Positions 1 through 7,548 of a stretch of 64,000 nt of DNA are shown here, piece after piece. Made by a program: the position numbers and the translations under genes. Position 1 is the first letter of the stretch; each line of letters starts with the position of its first letter. A model generated the notes under the pieces. It was not told the DNA's origin. It was given only the letters and a program-made list of their open reading frames with translations, and searched no databases. The DNA is from Sinorhizobium sp. B11 (lineage in GTDB: Bacteria; Pseudomonadota; Alphaproteobacteria; Rhizobiales; Rhizobiaceae). Location of the stretch: contig CP091034.1 of the NCBI GenBank assembly GCA_039725955.1, positions 682,001-746,000 of the forward strand. Reading direction: 5' to 3'.

Positions 1-2432
1 TTGACGAGCATCATCGTGCCCGCACCGTTTTCGAGGTCGTGGCGCTGCAGCAAGGCATCGATGCCACCCACTTCGGAGAGGGCTTCGACGGAATTATAGC
101 CCGTCAGCCGCATGAACTCCGGATTGCCATGGATCAGCTGGTCGCCGGCATGGATCAGCACCGCAACAGGCAGCAGATCGACGGTCGCAGCCGAAAGCCC
201 GTCCGTCATCTTCACGCGCGGCGGAATGAAGCTGGTCAAGACCTCGATCTGGCTGACCGTCTCCTGCAGACCTTCCGTCACCTCGTCTTCCGCTTCAGCT
301 GCAGGAATTTCTTCCACTTCGGCGGCAGCCTCTTCCGCCAGCGGTTCTGCCGCGGCTTCGTAGATTGCTTCCTGAGGTACTGTCGGTTCGAAGACGGAAG
401 GCTGGTTAACTGTCTCTTCTGGGGCGGATGCCTGTTCGGCATCAGGCTCCGGCTGCGGCGGCGTGACCGGCTCGTCGTTGCGCGCGCCGAAGGCCTCGAG
501 GCGCTTGGCGATTTCACGGAAATTTGCCTGTTCGGCAGCTGTCAGACCGCTGCCCGCACTGTGCAACTGTACGATCTTGTCGGTGAAGCGGCGGCTCGGC
601 GTCTCGGAAAGACGCAGCGCTGGCGGCTCGTCCTGCCCGTCGCGCGGCTCGTGACGATGCTCGGCAACTGGCTCGGCGGCAGATTGCTCCTCGTCGACAG
701 GTTCCGAAGCAACCGTCTCTTCCGGGACGGTTTCTTCTTCTGCTGCTTCCACGTCCGAGCCGGTGTTTTCGTCGACGGCAGCTACTGCATCTTCGCCCTG
801 CGGCGCAGCCTCGGCAACCTCGTCAGATTGCTCTCGCGGCAGTTCAGCCTCTTCCGGCACCGTTTCGTTGGCCGGTCCAAGATAGGAGGCATCATGGCCG
901 ATGCCGTCTGGCCCCAGCGTCAGTCCGAGCGCCAGAGGATCTTCCTGAGCGTCCGACAGACGCACCACCCCGAAGCCGCGGAAACCATCGAAGTCGCGGT
1001 TGCGTGTGTAGGTCGGCAGGGCGGCAAGATCGACCGGTACGACGAGGCTCGTGCCCTCGATCGGCCAGTAGATCGTCTTGCCGGACCAGGTGTCGCGACG
1101 TGCCAGGGCCTCGGAGAGCTTTGATTCCGGATCGAGGTTGAAGAGGGCAGCGATGTCCGAGAAAGCGCTGCCGATGATGTTGCTCGCGTGCGGGCCGACA
1201 GCTTCGGCGAACTCATGCGAAACTTCGCTGAAACGGCCTTCCGCATCGATCTTCCAGACGAAGCGGGTGGCGCGGCTGTTCGGCTTGAAGACGAAGCTGC
1301 TTTTCAGGGCGCTGTCAGGCTCATCCGGAACCACGGGTGCTGCCGCGAAGTTTTCGGCGACGGAAGCGGACGGCTCGATCTGTTCGGCAACCGGAGCTTC
1401 TGCATCTGTCTCCACGGTTGCTTCCGTTGCAGCAGACGCCTCGATCGGCTGCTCCATCTGCCCGCGGGTATTCTCGACGTCGACTTCAGGACCGGAAACG
1501 CCGTCATCCACCTGCGGCTCGGATTGGGCTTCGATTGCTGCCGGTTCGCTGACCTCGACTGAGCCCTCCGTCTCGCCGGTAATGTCTTCCAGCGTTTCCT
1601 CGACTTCTTCGATGCCGGAAACGGCATCGATCGCCTCGGCTTCGGTGAAGCCGGCTGCGGGCGCCGCGACACCGGCGATATCAGCCACTGCGGTTTCTGC
1701 CGATGCAATTTCCTGCGGCGCAGGCTCTTCGACATTGGCGGAGGGCTCGATCGGGTCGAGATGACCGATTGCCGTCTCGACGGCGAAGAGAAGATGGAGT
1801 GCGGGCTCGTCGTTGAGTTTGCCGACGGCAGCCGGCAGATAACCACGACCGGTTGCGACCGGTCGCTTCACCAGCCGGTCCGGATGGGCTCCGGCAAGCG
1901 TGATGAGTGTCCTTGCCGCCTGCTGAGTGATGCCGAGCGAGGCGAAACCTGGCGAAGCGGCTATGACGTCACCTTCGGCCCCGATCACCGCCATATGCGT
2001 GTCCGGATCATCGAGTCCCTGCAGCATCTGCGCAGCGCTTGCGCCCGCTGTCAGTGGACGAGTGGAAACCGGGACGGAAAACAGGATTGCCTTCTCGCCC
2101 GAAGCGAGACGGATGAGCTCCGATGAAGCCGGAGCCTGAACGCGCTGGAAGCCCTTGGCGATGCGGATGACAAAGGTTTTCTGGTCGCCGACTTCGTTGA
2201 GCTGGCGGGCAGTCGCTTCGAGCTGGCGAAAGGTGATATCGGCGTGGCTGATACCTTGGTCGAGCAGATCATAGACCGCAGTATGGCCAAAAAGCTCGGC
2301 TCCCGCACCGTTTGCCCACAGCAGACGGGAAAGGTCGGACGAGAACAGGACCATGGCCTCGCCACGCGAAAATCGTTCACGAACCCGCGCATGAACGGCA
2401 ATATCGATGAACGGATACTGGACTGCGGGCAT
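1..2432 (-). CDS. cbrA: CbrA/PdhS-like PAS sensor histidine kinase, N-terminal part (3' end off window)
   Basis: The minus-strand frame stays open from an ATG at 2430-2432 to the left edge, giving about 810 residues and no stop. The start MPAVQYPFIDIAVHARVRERF is followed by a PAS-like fold (LLWANGAGAELFG), a long Glu/Ala/Pro-rich acidic linker, a second PAS-like block (near FVWKIDAEGRFSEVSHEFAEA), another acidic linker, and a third PAS near the edge (LLPVAVLIHAGDQLIHGNPEF). The kinase core would lie outside the window. This architecture fits the soluble PdhS/DivJ/PleC family, which controls DivK and CtrA in the rhizobial cell cycle. The symbol cbrA is my choice because the neighbouring phasin, mmsA, rirA and dpp genes match the S. 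meliloti cbrA locus from memory. The family is fairly sure, the exact paralogue less so. Confidence 0.6.
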   Translation of the reverse strand, partial: MPAVQYPFIDIAVHARVRERFSRGEAMVLFSSDLSRLLWANGAGAELFGHTAVYDLLDQGISHADITFRQLEATARQLNEVGDQKTFVIRIAKGFQRVQAPASSELIRLASGEKAILFSVPVSTRPLTAGASAAQMLQGLDDPDTHMAVIGAEGDVIAASPGFASLGITQQAARTLITLAGAHPDRLVKRPVATGRGYLPAAVGKLNDEPALHLLFAVETAIGHLDPIEPSANVEEPAPQEIASAETAVADIAGVAAPAAGFTEAEAIDAVSGIEEVEETLEDITGETEGSVEVSEPAAIEAQSEPQVDDGVSGPEVDVENTRGQMEQPIEASAATEATVETDAEAPVAEQIEPSASVAENFAAAPVVPDEPDSALKSSFVFKPNSRATRFVWKIDAEGRFSEVSHEFAEAVGPHASNIIGSAFSDIAALFNLDPESKLSEALARRDTWSGKTIYWPIEGTSLVVPVDLAALPTYTRNRDFDGFRGFGVVRLSDAQEDPLALGLTLGPDGIGHDASYLGPANETVPEEAELPREQSDEVAEAAPQGEDAVAAVDENTGSDVEAAEEETVPEETVASEPVDEEQSAAEPVAEHRHEPRDGQDEPPALRLSETPSRRFTDKIVQLHSAGSGLTAAEQANFREIAKRLEAFGARNDEPVTPPQPEPDAEQASAPEETVNQPSVFEPTVPQEAIYEAAAEPLAEEAAAEVEEIPAAEAEDEVTEGLQETVSQIEVLTSFIPPRVKMTDGLSAATVDLLPVAVLIHAGDQLIHGNPEFMRLTGYNSVEALSEVGGIDALLQRHDLENGAGTMMLV

Positions 2433-2540
2433 GATCGAACCTGTCGCTTTCGGCCTCTTCAAATTAACTGCTTATTAATAACTGCAGGTCTGCGACCGGT
2501 CCAGAAGAGCCGGGAGCTTTCGGCCGGAAAGGTTAACGCA

Positions 2541-2590
2541 TTGTGCGTCGCACAATAATGTTGCAATGCACAACGAAATGCCTTATATAA
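2541..2590 (+). promoter_or_regulatory. Phasin promoter with two dyad operators (candidate PhaR/AniA sites)
   Basis: A perfect 15-bp palindrome TTGTGCG-T-CGCACAA lies at 2541-2555. A second imperfect dyad, GTTGCAATGCACAAC, lies at 2560-2574 and covers the candidate -35 (TTGCAA, 2561-2566). A -10 TATATA follows at 2584-2589 after a 17-base spacer. TGC/GCA dyads over phasin promoters are the known binding style of the PHB-responsive repressor PhaR; assigning PhaR here is inference. Confidence 0.5.
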
Positions 2591-2647
2591 GATCCATCCA
2601 ATTTATCGCGGGCAGAAGCTTTGCCCATCTTAAAGGAACGCGATCCG

Positions 2648-3097
2648 ATGGCTACCATAAAGACCGATGACGTTTTTTCAATTGCCTCTTTCGACCCGAG
2701 CAAGCTGGCTGAGTCCTTCCGCGACTTCGCCGAAAAGGGTGCTCAGCAGTCCAAGGAAGCCTACGCCAAGCTGAAGTCCGCAGGCGAAGAAGCCGGCAAG
2801 ACCTTGGAAGCAACGGTGCAGACCGCGCAGGCCGGCAGCGTTGAAATCGGCCTCAAGGCGATCGACGCGCTACGCGTCAACGCCGAAAGCTCGCTCTCCC
2901 ACATGGAAGCGCTTCTCGGCGTCAAGTCCGTCGCCGAATTCTTCGAGCTGCAGACCTCCTTCCTGCGCAAGCAGGCTGAAGTGACCGTCGAGCAGGCGAA
3001 GGCGCTGCAGGAAACTACCAAGCAGGTTGCCGAGAAGGTTGCAAAGCCTTCCAAGGAAGCAGCTGAAAAGGCCATGGCATCCTTCAAGGTTGCCTGA
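2648..3097 (+). CDS. phaP: Phasin family protein (PHB granule-associated)
   Basis: This 149-residue protein matches the phasin family (Phasin_2). It is an Ala/Lys/Glu-rich, almost entirely helical sequence with the signature KSVAEFFELQTSFLRKQAE around residues 95-115 and a Lys/Ala-rich tail. Phasins coat polyhydroxybutyrate granules in the cytoplasm and control their size and number. The ATG at 2648 is preferred because AAAGGA sits 11-16 bases upstream; a TTG at 2621 would extend the frame by nine residues but has no Shine-Dalgarno. The gene is monocistronic, with its own promoter and a weak terminator, and is followed by tRNA-His. It is transcribed divergently from the sensor kinase gene. 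Confidence 0.9.
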   Translation: MATIKTDDVFSIASFDPSKLAESFRDFAEKGAQQSKEAYAKLKSAGEEAGKTLEATVQTAQAGSVEIGLKAIDALRVNAESSLSHMEALLGVKSVAEFFELQTSFLRKQAEVTVEQAKALQETTKQVAEKVAKPSKEAAEKAMASFKVA

Positions 3098-3118
3098 TCG
3101 ACAATCGTCATATGCAAT

Positions 3119-3147
3119 AAAGGCTGGACCGCGTGTTTGGCCTTTTT
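3119..3147 (+). terminator. Weak intrinsic terminator after phasin
   Basis: The stem AAAGGC (3119-3124) pairs with GCCTTT (3140-3145) and runs into five T residues. The stem is only six base pairs with a long loop, so efficiency is uncertain. Confidence 0.4.
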
Positions 3148-3228
3148 GTATATTGAAGGCAAATCGGGGCTTGAATTAAAGTTCAAGTCCTCGTATGTGA
3201 CCCCCGTCGCGCCGAGCGCGGCAATTGT

Positions 3229-3305
3229 GCGGTTGTAGCTCAGTTGGTTAGAGCGCAGGTTTGTGGCACCTGAGGTCGGAGGTTCGAGACCCCCCAACCG
3301 TACCA
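3229..3305 (+). tRNA. tRNA-His (anticodon GTG), alphaproteobacterial type without encoded G-1
   Basis: A 77-nt cloverleaf including an encoded CCA. The acceptor GCGGTTG (3229-3235) pairs with CAACCGT (3295-3301), giving a G1:U72 wobble; the discriminator is A73 (3302). The D stem is GCTC/GAGC. The anticodon stem CAGGT/ACCTG holds loop TTGTGGC with GTG at 3263-3265. The base before G1 is T, so the usual G-1 is not encoded, as described for a group of alphaproteobacteria whose HisRS uses A73 and the anticodon. The T stem GGAGG/CCCCC contains one A:C mismatch (3280 with 3292). The gene stands alone between phasin and a small HTH gene. Confidence 0.97.
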
Positions 3306-3529
3306 TTCTCTCCCATAAGTTGGTATTCCTGTTCGGCAGTGCACGGCATCGGCGCTTTTTGACGTCAAAATGATGCCTCCTCGCATTTTGCTATTGCCGT
3401 TAACATTAGTTTACCTATTTATGTGCGGTGCGATGCAGCAATTGCCCAATGTTTTCGTTGCGTCGCGAAATGCTGGCGGCTTGCCGCCTGGGGGTAGGGA
3501 CAGTCCACCGAGGCATTAAGGAGAATTTG
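3306..3529. other. Intergenic region between tRNA-His and HTH gene
   Basis: No convincing ORF or tRNA is visible. The stretch is AT-richer around 3400-3425 and ends in AAGGAG (3518-3523), the ribosome binding site of the next gene. It probably carries that gene's promoter. I cannot identify a known small RNA in it. Confidence 0.4.
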
Positions 3530-3769
3530 ATGTCCATTTCTGTTCAGAATATAGAGGAATCGACCGCTGTTTCCCCGATTGACGTGGCAGCTGCGGTTAA
3601 GGGCGCACGCAGTGCGGTTGGCTACAGTATTGAAGACCTCGCAGTGACCTGCGGTCTGGCCAATGGCGAAATCCTCGAAATTGAAAACGGCGAAAGCACC
3701 GATCCCGCAAAGCTGAGGCGTATTGCTGCAGCCCTGCAGGTTCCGATTTCTGCGTTTCTGCATATCTGA
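3530..3769 (+). CDS. Small XRE-like helix-turn-helix protein (79 aa)
   Basis: Begins MSISVQNIEESTAVSP. The body is one Cro/C1-type HTH: VKGARSAVGYSIEDLAVTCG, then GEILEIENGE and a closing helix LRRIAAALQVPISAFL. It is a stand-alone DNA-binding domain without an effector region, so it is probably a small transcriptional regulator. The ATG at 3530 is set by AAGGAG seven bases upstream; an upstream ATG at 3428 would be in frame but lacks such a site. A strong hairpin terminator follows directly. The target is unknown; nothing next to it forms an obvious operon. Confidence 0.75.
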   Translation: MSISVQNIEESTAVSPIDVAAAVKGARSAVGYSIEDLAVTCGLANGEILEIENGESTDPAKLRRIAAALQVPISAFLHI

Positions 3770-3780
3770 CGTAGCGACGG

Positions 3781-3814
3781 GGCCGATCAGCATTTTCTGA
3801 TCGGCCGTCGTCCC
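3781..3814 (+). terminator. Intrinsic terminator after HTH gene
   Basis: GGCCGATCAG (3781-3790) pairs with CTGATCGGCC (3797-3806) around a six-base loop. The sequence then runs through GTCGTCCC to a short T tract. Confidence 0.75.
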
Positions 3815-3880
3815 TTTTAAAGCAACATGGTTGGAACTCTTGCGGCTCCCGCACCGTTCACCGGTGACGGGAGTATGTGT

Positions 3881-4318
3881 ATGTCCAAGACCCTTCTTTA
3901 CGGCGCAACGAAGATCGACGAGACCAATGCGGCTTACGCAGCCGTCGCCAGCCTCGAACAGTTCCAGTGGAAGAACCGCGTCTTCGTTGTGATTGCCGAC
4001 CGGGATAATTCCCGCGCAGCAAGACAGGAAAACCAGTTGCTTGCCGATCGCAATGCGCTCGACGAACGCGATATGGTCGTCCTCATGCTCGTTGGATCGA
4101 GCATAAAACCGGTCTTCGGAAGCGGCGACGGGCTGGATGGCGAAGCGCTCCGGAAAGAACTCGGTGCGCCTGACCCGGGTGAATTCGCCGCCTTCCTGCT
4201 CGGCAAGGACGGCACGGTGAAGCTGAAAGTCAGCGAGCCGATCACATCATCGGAACTTTTCGCGATCATCGACAGCATGCCGATGCGTGCTGCCGAAGCC
4301 GTCAGCCAAGATAAATAA
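3881..4318 (+). CDS. DUF4174 domain-containing protein
   Basis: A 145-residue protein with the DUF4174 pattern: an opening LEQFQWKNRVFVVIADRD beta strand, a middle LDERDMVVLMLVG strand, and an end FAAFLLGKDGTVKLKVSEP plus SELFAIIDSMPMRAAE. The fold resembles a thioredoxin-like or peroxiredoxin-like sheet but has no CxxC motif. Its function is unknown; relatives are common in Rhizobiales, often as exported proteins, but I see no signal peptide from the chosen start. I chose the ATG at 3881 because ACGGGAG ends seven bases before it; ATGs at 3827 and 3875 are in frame. The small proline-rich gene follows 30 bases later and may share the transcript. Confidence 0.75.
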   Translation: MSKTLLYGATKIDETNAAYAAVASLEQFQWKNRVFVVIADRDNSRAARQENQLLADRNALDERDMVVLMLVGSSIKPVFGSGDGLDGEALRKELGAPDPGEFAAFLLGKDGTVKLKVSEPITSSELFAIIDSMPMRAAEAVSQDK

Positions 4319-4348
4319 CCGGATATTGTAATCGTAAAGGAGCCGGCC

Positions 4349-4507
4349 ATGTCCGTCCCGAACGAACCCAATCCCGACCAACCGCCGATGCCTTCACCGG
4401 GCTGGAAACCGGTGCCGCCGATCAAGGAGCCGGAGCCTGACCGGTTGCCGGATGAAACACCGCTTCCCAATCCTGATGAGAACGAGGAACCGGCGAAGCA
4501 TCTTTGA
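4349..4507 (+). CDS. Proline/glutamate-rich 52-residue peptide, unknown function
   Basis: A short ORF with a good Shine-Dalgarno (AAAGGA, 4337-4342) codes for 52 residues, about a third of them proline and many acidic (PNPDQPPMPSPGWKPVPP at the start, NPDENEEPAKHL at the end). It has no hydrophobic segment and should be disordered. It lies 30 bases after the DUF4174 gene and ends just before the convergent LysR gene. Similar tiny Pro-rich ORFs occur in rhizobia, but I do not recognise a named family. The ribosome binding site and clean frame make real translation likely; the role is unknown. Confidence 0.55.
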   Translation: MSVPNEPNPDQPPMPSPGWKPVPPIKEPEPDRLPDETPLPNPDENEEPAKHL

Positions 4508-4520
4508 ACCAGAAAAGGCT

Positions 4521-5402
4521 TCAAAGGAAGATTTGCCTCTCCTCGTCGACGAGTTCCTGCAGGAAGTCGATGACGCTGCGCACGCGCACCAGATCGCGTG
4601 CGCTTTCGTGATAGGTCGTCCAATAGGCGCGGCGAATGGAAACCTGCGGCAGGATGCGGACCAGTTCCTCATGTTGCCGGGCGATATAGTCGTGCAGAAT
4701 GCCAATACCCGCACCGGAGCGCACGGCCTCCGTCTGGCCGATCGCCGTCGAGATCTCGAACCCGGCATCCCAGCTGCGCATCACTTCGCCGGAGAAATTC
4801 AGCGAGGCAGTGAAGATCAGGTCTTCGACGTAGCCGATGCGCGGATGGGCTTTCAGGTCATCGATATCGCCGGGCTTTTTGTGTTGCGTCAGATACTCCG
4901 CCGATGCGTAGAGCCCAAGCGTGTAATCGGTAAGCTTGGAGGAAACCAGCCGGCCCTGTTCCGGTCGTTCCAGCGTGATGGCGATATCCGCTTCGCGTTG
5001 CGACAGCGAAAAGGAGCGCGGCACCGGCACCAGCTGGATCTTCAGTGCCGGATGGCGCTCGATCAGCCTGCCCATGCGTGGCGCAAGAAAAGAAACACCG
5101 AAGCCGTCAGGCGCGCCGACGCGCACTGTCCCCGCAATGGCCGTATCGGTGTGGCCGAGATTGGCCTGCGCGGCTAGCATTTCCGTCTCCATCCGTTCTG
5201 CCGAGGCAAGAAATATGTCGCCTTCTGCGGTCAACTCGCACCCATTTGTGCGACGGATGAAAAGCCGCGTCATCAACGCCTCTTCCAGCGAGGTCAGCCT
5301 GCGCGAGAGTGTGGCGTGATTGAGCCCCAGCCGCTTCGATGCCGCAAGGATTTGTCCGGTGCGGGCGACGGCCAGGAAAATTCGTACATCATCCCAGTTC
5401 AT
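4521..5402 (-). CDS. LysR-family transcriptional regulator
   Basis: A 293-residue LysR-type regulator. The winged HTH is at residues 1-60 (WDDVRIFLAVARTGQILAAS, then LNHATLSRRLTSLEEAL), followed by the substrate-binding effector domain starting near GTVRVGAPDGFGVSFLAPRM. Its ATG overlaps the stop of the upstream ABM-fold gene by four bases (ATGA, 5399-5402), so the two are translationally coupled and probably co-transcribed. It ends close to the convergent proline-rich ORF. It may control its own operon and the divergent mmsA through the dyad at 5789-5821, but that is inference. The effector is unknown. Confidence 0.88.
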   Translation of the reverse strand: MNWDDVRIFLAVARTGQILAASKRLGLNHATLSRRLTSLEEALMTRLFIRRTNGCELTAEGDIFLASAERMETEMLAAQANLGHTDTAIAGTVRVGAPDGFGVSFLAPRMGRLIERHPALKIQLVPVPRSFSLSQREADIAITLERPEQGRLVSSKLTDYTLGLYASAEYLTQHKKPGDIDDLKAHPRIGYVEDLIFTASLNFSGEVMRSWDAGFEISTAIGQTEAVRSGAGIGILHDYIARQHEELVRILPQVSIRRAYWTTYHESARDLVRVRSVIDFLQELVDEERQIFL

Positions 5403-5713
5403 GGTTTTGAGCGCATCGCAATCGGATCGACGTCGATGAGCGTCAGCGATGTCACCATGCCTGATGTCTCCTTCTTGTATTTGAGGAAATGCGGCGTCTG
5501 CAGATGAGCCTCGTATGCGTCCCGGTCGGCGTAGACCTCAAGGATACGGATTATGTTCGGATGATCCTTGATGGAGACGGCATTCAGAGAAAGGACACCG
5601 TCTTCCAGCGCGACTGATGCCTCGATTTCCTCGATCAGCAGCGCCCGGTAGGTTTCGATCGTATCTGGATCGATCTCCAGCTCCGCCATTCTGACAATAG
5701 GTTTCTCCCTCAT
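5399..5713 (-). CDS. Antibiotic biosynthesis monooxygenase (ABM) fold protein
   Basis: This 104-residue protein has the dimeric ferredoxin-like ABM fold: AELEIDPDTIETYRALLIEEIEASV, then EDGVLSLNAVSIKDHPNIIRILEVYADRDAYEAHLQTPHFLKYK. The H-x-x-T-x-H-F-x-x-Y/F helix is typical of YgiN/quinol-monooxygenase-like members. Such enzymes oxidise quinols or small aromatics without a cofactor, but many have unknown substrates. It is the first gene of a two-gene unit with the LysR gene and is divergent from mmsA. Confidence 0.75.
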   Translation of the reverse strand: MREKPIVRMAELEIDPDTIETYRALLIEEIEASVALEDGVLSLNAVSIKDHPNIIRILEVYADRDAYEAHLQTPHFLKYKKETSGMVTSLTLIDVDPIAMRSKP

Positions 5714-5788
5714 CGGTTCGATCTTCCCTTTGACTTGTTCCTATGTGATGCCAGTTTTGTAGCAGGAGCGCTCACTGCAGTCGTCGAA

Positions 5789-5821
5789 CTATAATATACG
5801 CACAACGGTTGCTTATTATAG
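5789..5821. promoter_or_regulatory. Inverted repeat between divergent ABM-lysR and mmsA
   Basis: CTATAATA (5789-5796) and TATTATAG (5814-5821) form a perfect 8-bp dyad with a 17-base centre. It is centred in the divergent intergenic region, about 65-97 bases before the mmsA start. The size suits a LysR-type operator, but the AT-rich arms could also simply be overlapping -10 elements. Confidence 0.4.
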
Positions 5822-5885
5822 CGCATTGATTTGTGAAAATTGAAGTGCGATTATTGCGCCATCCAGAAGATCAGGAGGAATACCC

Positions 5886-7382
5886 ATGCGTGAGATTGGT
5901 CATTTCATTGGCGGCAAGAAGGTTGCCGGCACCAGCGGCCGCACCAGCGACGTCTTCAATCCAGCGACCGGCGAAGTGCAGGCAAAGGTGGCGCTCGCAA
6001 GCGTCGAGGAACTGCGCGCCGCCGTTGCAAACGCTAAGGCCGCGCAGCCGAAATGGGCTGCCACCAACCCGCAGCGTCGTGCACGCGTCTTCTTCAAGTT
6101 CGTCGATCTCCTGAACCAGCACATGGATGAGCTTGCGACGCTGCTCTCCAGCGAGCACGGCAAGACGGTCGAGGATTCCAAAGGCGATGTGATCCGCGGC
6201 CTCGAAGTCTGTGAATTCGTCTGCGGCATCCCGCATCTTGCCAAGGGTGAGTTCACCGAAGGTGCCGGTCCTGCGATCGACATGTATTCGATCCGCCAGC
6301 CGGTCGGCATTGGCGCGGGCATCACGCCCTTCAACTTTCCGGGCATGATCCCGATGTGGATGTTTGCTCCGGCGATCGCCTGCGGCAATGCCTTCATCCT
6401 GAAGCCCTCCGAGCGCGATCCCTCTCTGCCGATCCGCCTTGCCGAACTGATGATCGAGGCTGGTCTGCCGGCTGGCATCCTCAACGTGGTCAACGGCGAC
6501 AAGACTGCCGTTGATGCGATCCTCACTGATCCCGATATTGGTGCCGTCTCTTTCGTCGGCTCCACGCCGATCGCCCGTTATGTCTATGGAACGGCTGCAT
6601 CGAACGGCAAGCGCGCCCAGTGCTTCGGCGGTGCCAAGAACCACATGATCATCATGCCCGATGCCGATATGGACCAGGCAGTCAACGCCCTGATGGGCGC
6701 CGGCTACGGTTCGGCCGGCGAGCGCTGCATGGCCGTCTCCGTTGCCGTCCCGGTCGGTGAGGAAACCGCCAACCGCCTCGTTGAAAAGCTGGTGCCGAAG
6801 ATCGAGTCTCTGCGCATCGGCCCTTACACCGACGACAAGGCCGATATGGGTCCCGTCATCACCAAGGATGCCTATAACCGCATCCAGGGCCTGATCAGCA
6901 AGGGCATCGAAGAAGGCGCCAAGCTCGTCGTCGACGGCCGCGATTTCAAGCTTCAGGGTTATGAAGACGGCTATTTTGTCGGCGGCTGCCTGTTCGACCA
7001 CGTCACGCCTGAGATGGACATCTACAAGACCGAGATCTTCGGACCGGTCCTTTCGGTCGTCCGCGCTCATAACTATGAAGAAGCGCTGTCCCTGCCGATG
7101 AAGCATGAATACGGCAACGGCGTTGCGATCTACACGCGTGACGGCGATGCGGCCCGCGACTTCGCCTCCCGCATCAATATTGGCATGATCGGCATCAACG
7201 TTCCGATCCCGGTGCCGCTCGCCTACCATTCCTTCGGCGGCTGGAAGGCTTCGAGCTTCGGCGACCTCAACCAGCATGGTACGGATTCCATCAAGTTCTG
7301 GACCCGGACCAAGACTATCACCGCGCGCTGGCCCTCGGGTATCAAGGGCGACGCCGAATTCGTCATGCCGACGATGAAGTGA
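5886..7382 (+). CDS. mmsA: CoA-acylating methylmalonate-semialdehyde dehydrogenase
   Basis: A 498-residue aldehyde dehydrogenase of the CoA-dependent MmsA/IolA subfamily. It shows the NAD-binding region with TPFNFPGMIPMWMF at 148-161, KPSERDPSLP at 173-182, and the catalytic Cys281 in GSAGERCMAVS. The enzyme converts methylmalonate semialdehyde to propionyl-CoA in valine breakdown, or malonate semialdehyde to acetyl-CoA in myo-inositol breakdown. The length is normal. The ATG at 5886 follows AGGAGGAAT closely. It is monocistronic with a good terminator. A divergent LysR unit may regulate it. Confidence 0.95.
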   Translation: MREIGHFIGGKKVAGTSGRTSDVFNPATGEVQAKVALASVEELRAAVANAKAAQPKWAATNPQRRARVFFKFVDLLNQHMDELATLLSSEHGKTVEDSKGDVIRGLEVCEFVCGIPHLAKGEFTEGAGPAIDMYSIRQPVGIGAGITPFNFPGMIPMWMFAPAIACGNAFILKPSERDPSLPIRLAELMIEAGLPAGILNVVNGDKTAVDAILTDPDIGAVSFVGSTPIARYVYGTAASNGKRAQCFGGAKNHMIIMPDADMDQAVNALMGAGYGSAGERCMAVSVAVPVGEETANRLVEKLVPKIESLRIGPYTDDKADMGPVITKDAYNRIQGLISKGIEEGAKLVVDGRDFKLQGYEDGYFVGGCLFDHVTPEMDIYKTEIFGPVLSVVRAHNYEEALSLPMKHEYGNGVAIYTRDGDAARDFASRINIGMIGINVPIPVPLAYHSFGGWKASSFGDLNQHGTDSIKFWTRTKTITARWPSGIKGDAEFVMPTMK

Positions 7383-7409
7383 CGCGAAAGCCACAGAGAT
7401 TTGCAATTG

Positions 7410-7432
7410 GAGGGCTGGAAGGCCCTCTTTTT
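7410..7432 (+). terminator. Intrinsic terminator after mmsA
   Basis: GAGGGC (7410-7415) and GCCCTC (7422-7427) enclose a six-base loop and are followed by five T residues. Confidence 0.85.
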
Positions 7433-7548
7433 GTTCGATTACTGGTTGTTAATTCCGTGAAGTTTTGCTTCTCAAGCTATGAACACGCGCATCGTCCCAC
7501 GGCTGATTCCGTGGCGCAGCTGCAAATGTCGGGTTTGGGGGAAACATC

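Noticed and set aside
39..1124. A 361-codon plus-strand ORF opposite the sensor kinase
   Set aside because: It is Arg/Cys/Phe-rich without domains, and the minus frame over the same bases encodes PAS-like sequence with normal codon use.
5871..7406. A 511-codon minus-strand ORF opposite mmsA
   Set aside because: mmsA has a complete aldehyde dehydrogenase pattern in the other strand; the antisense translation has none.
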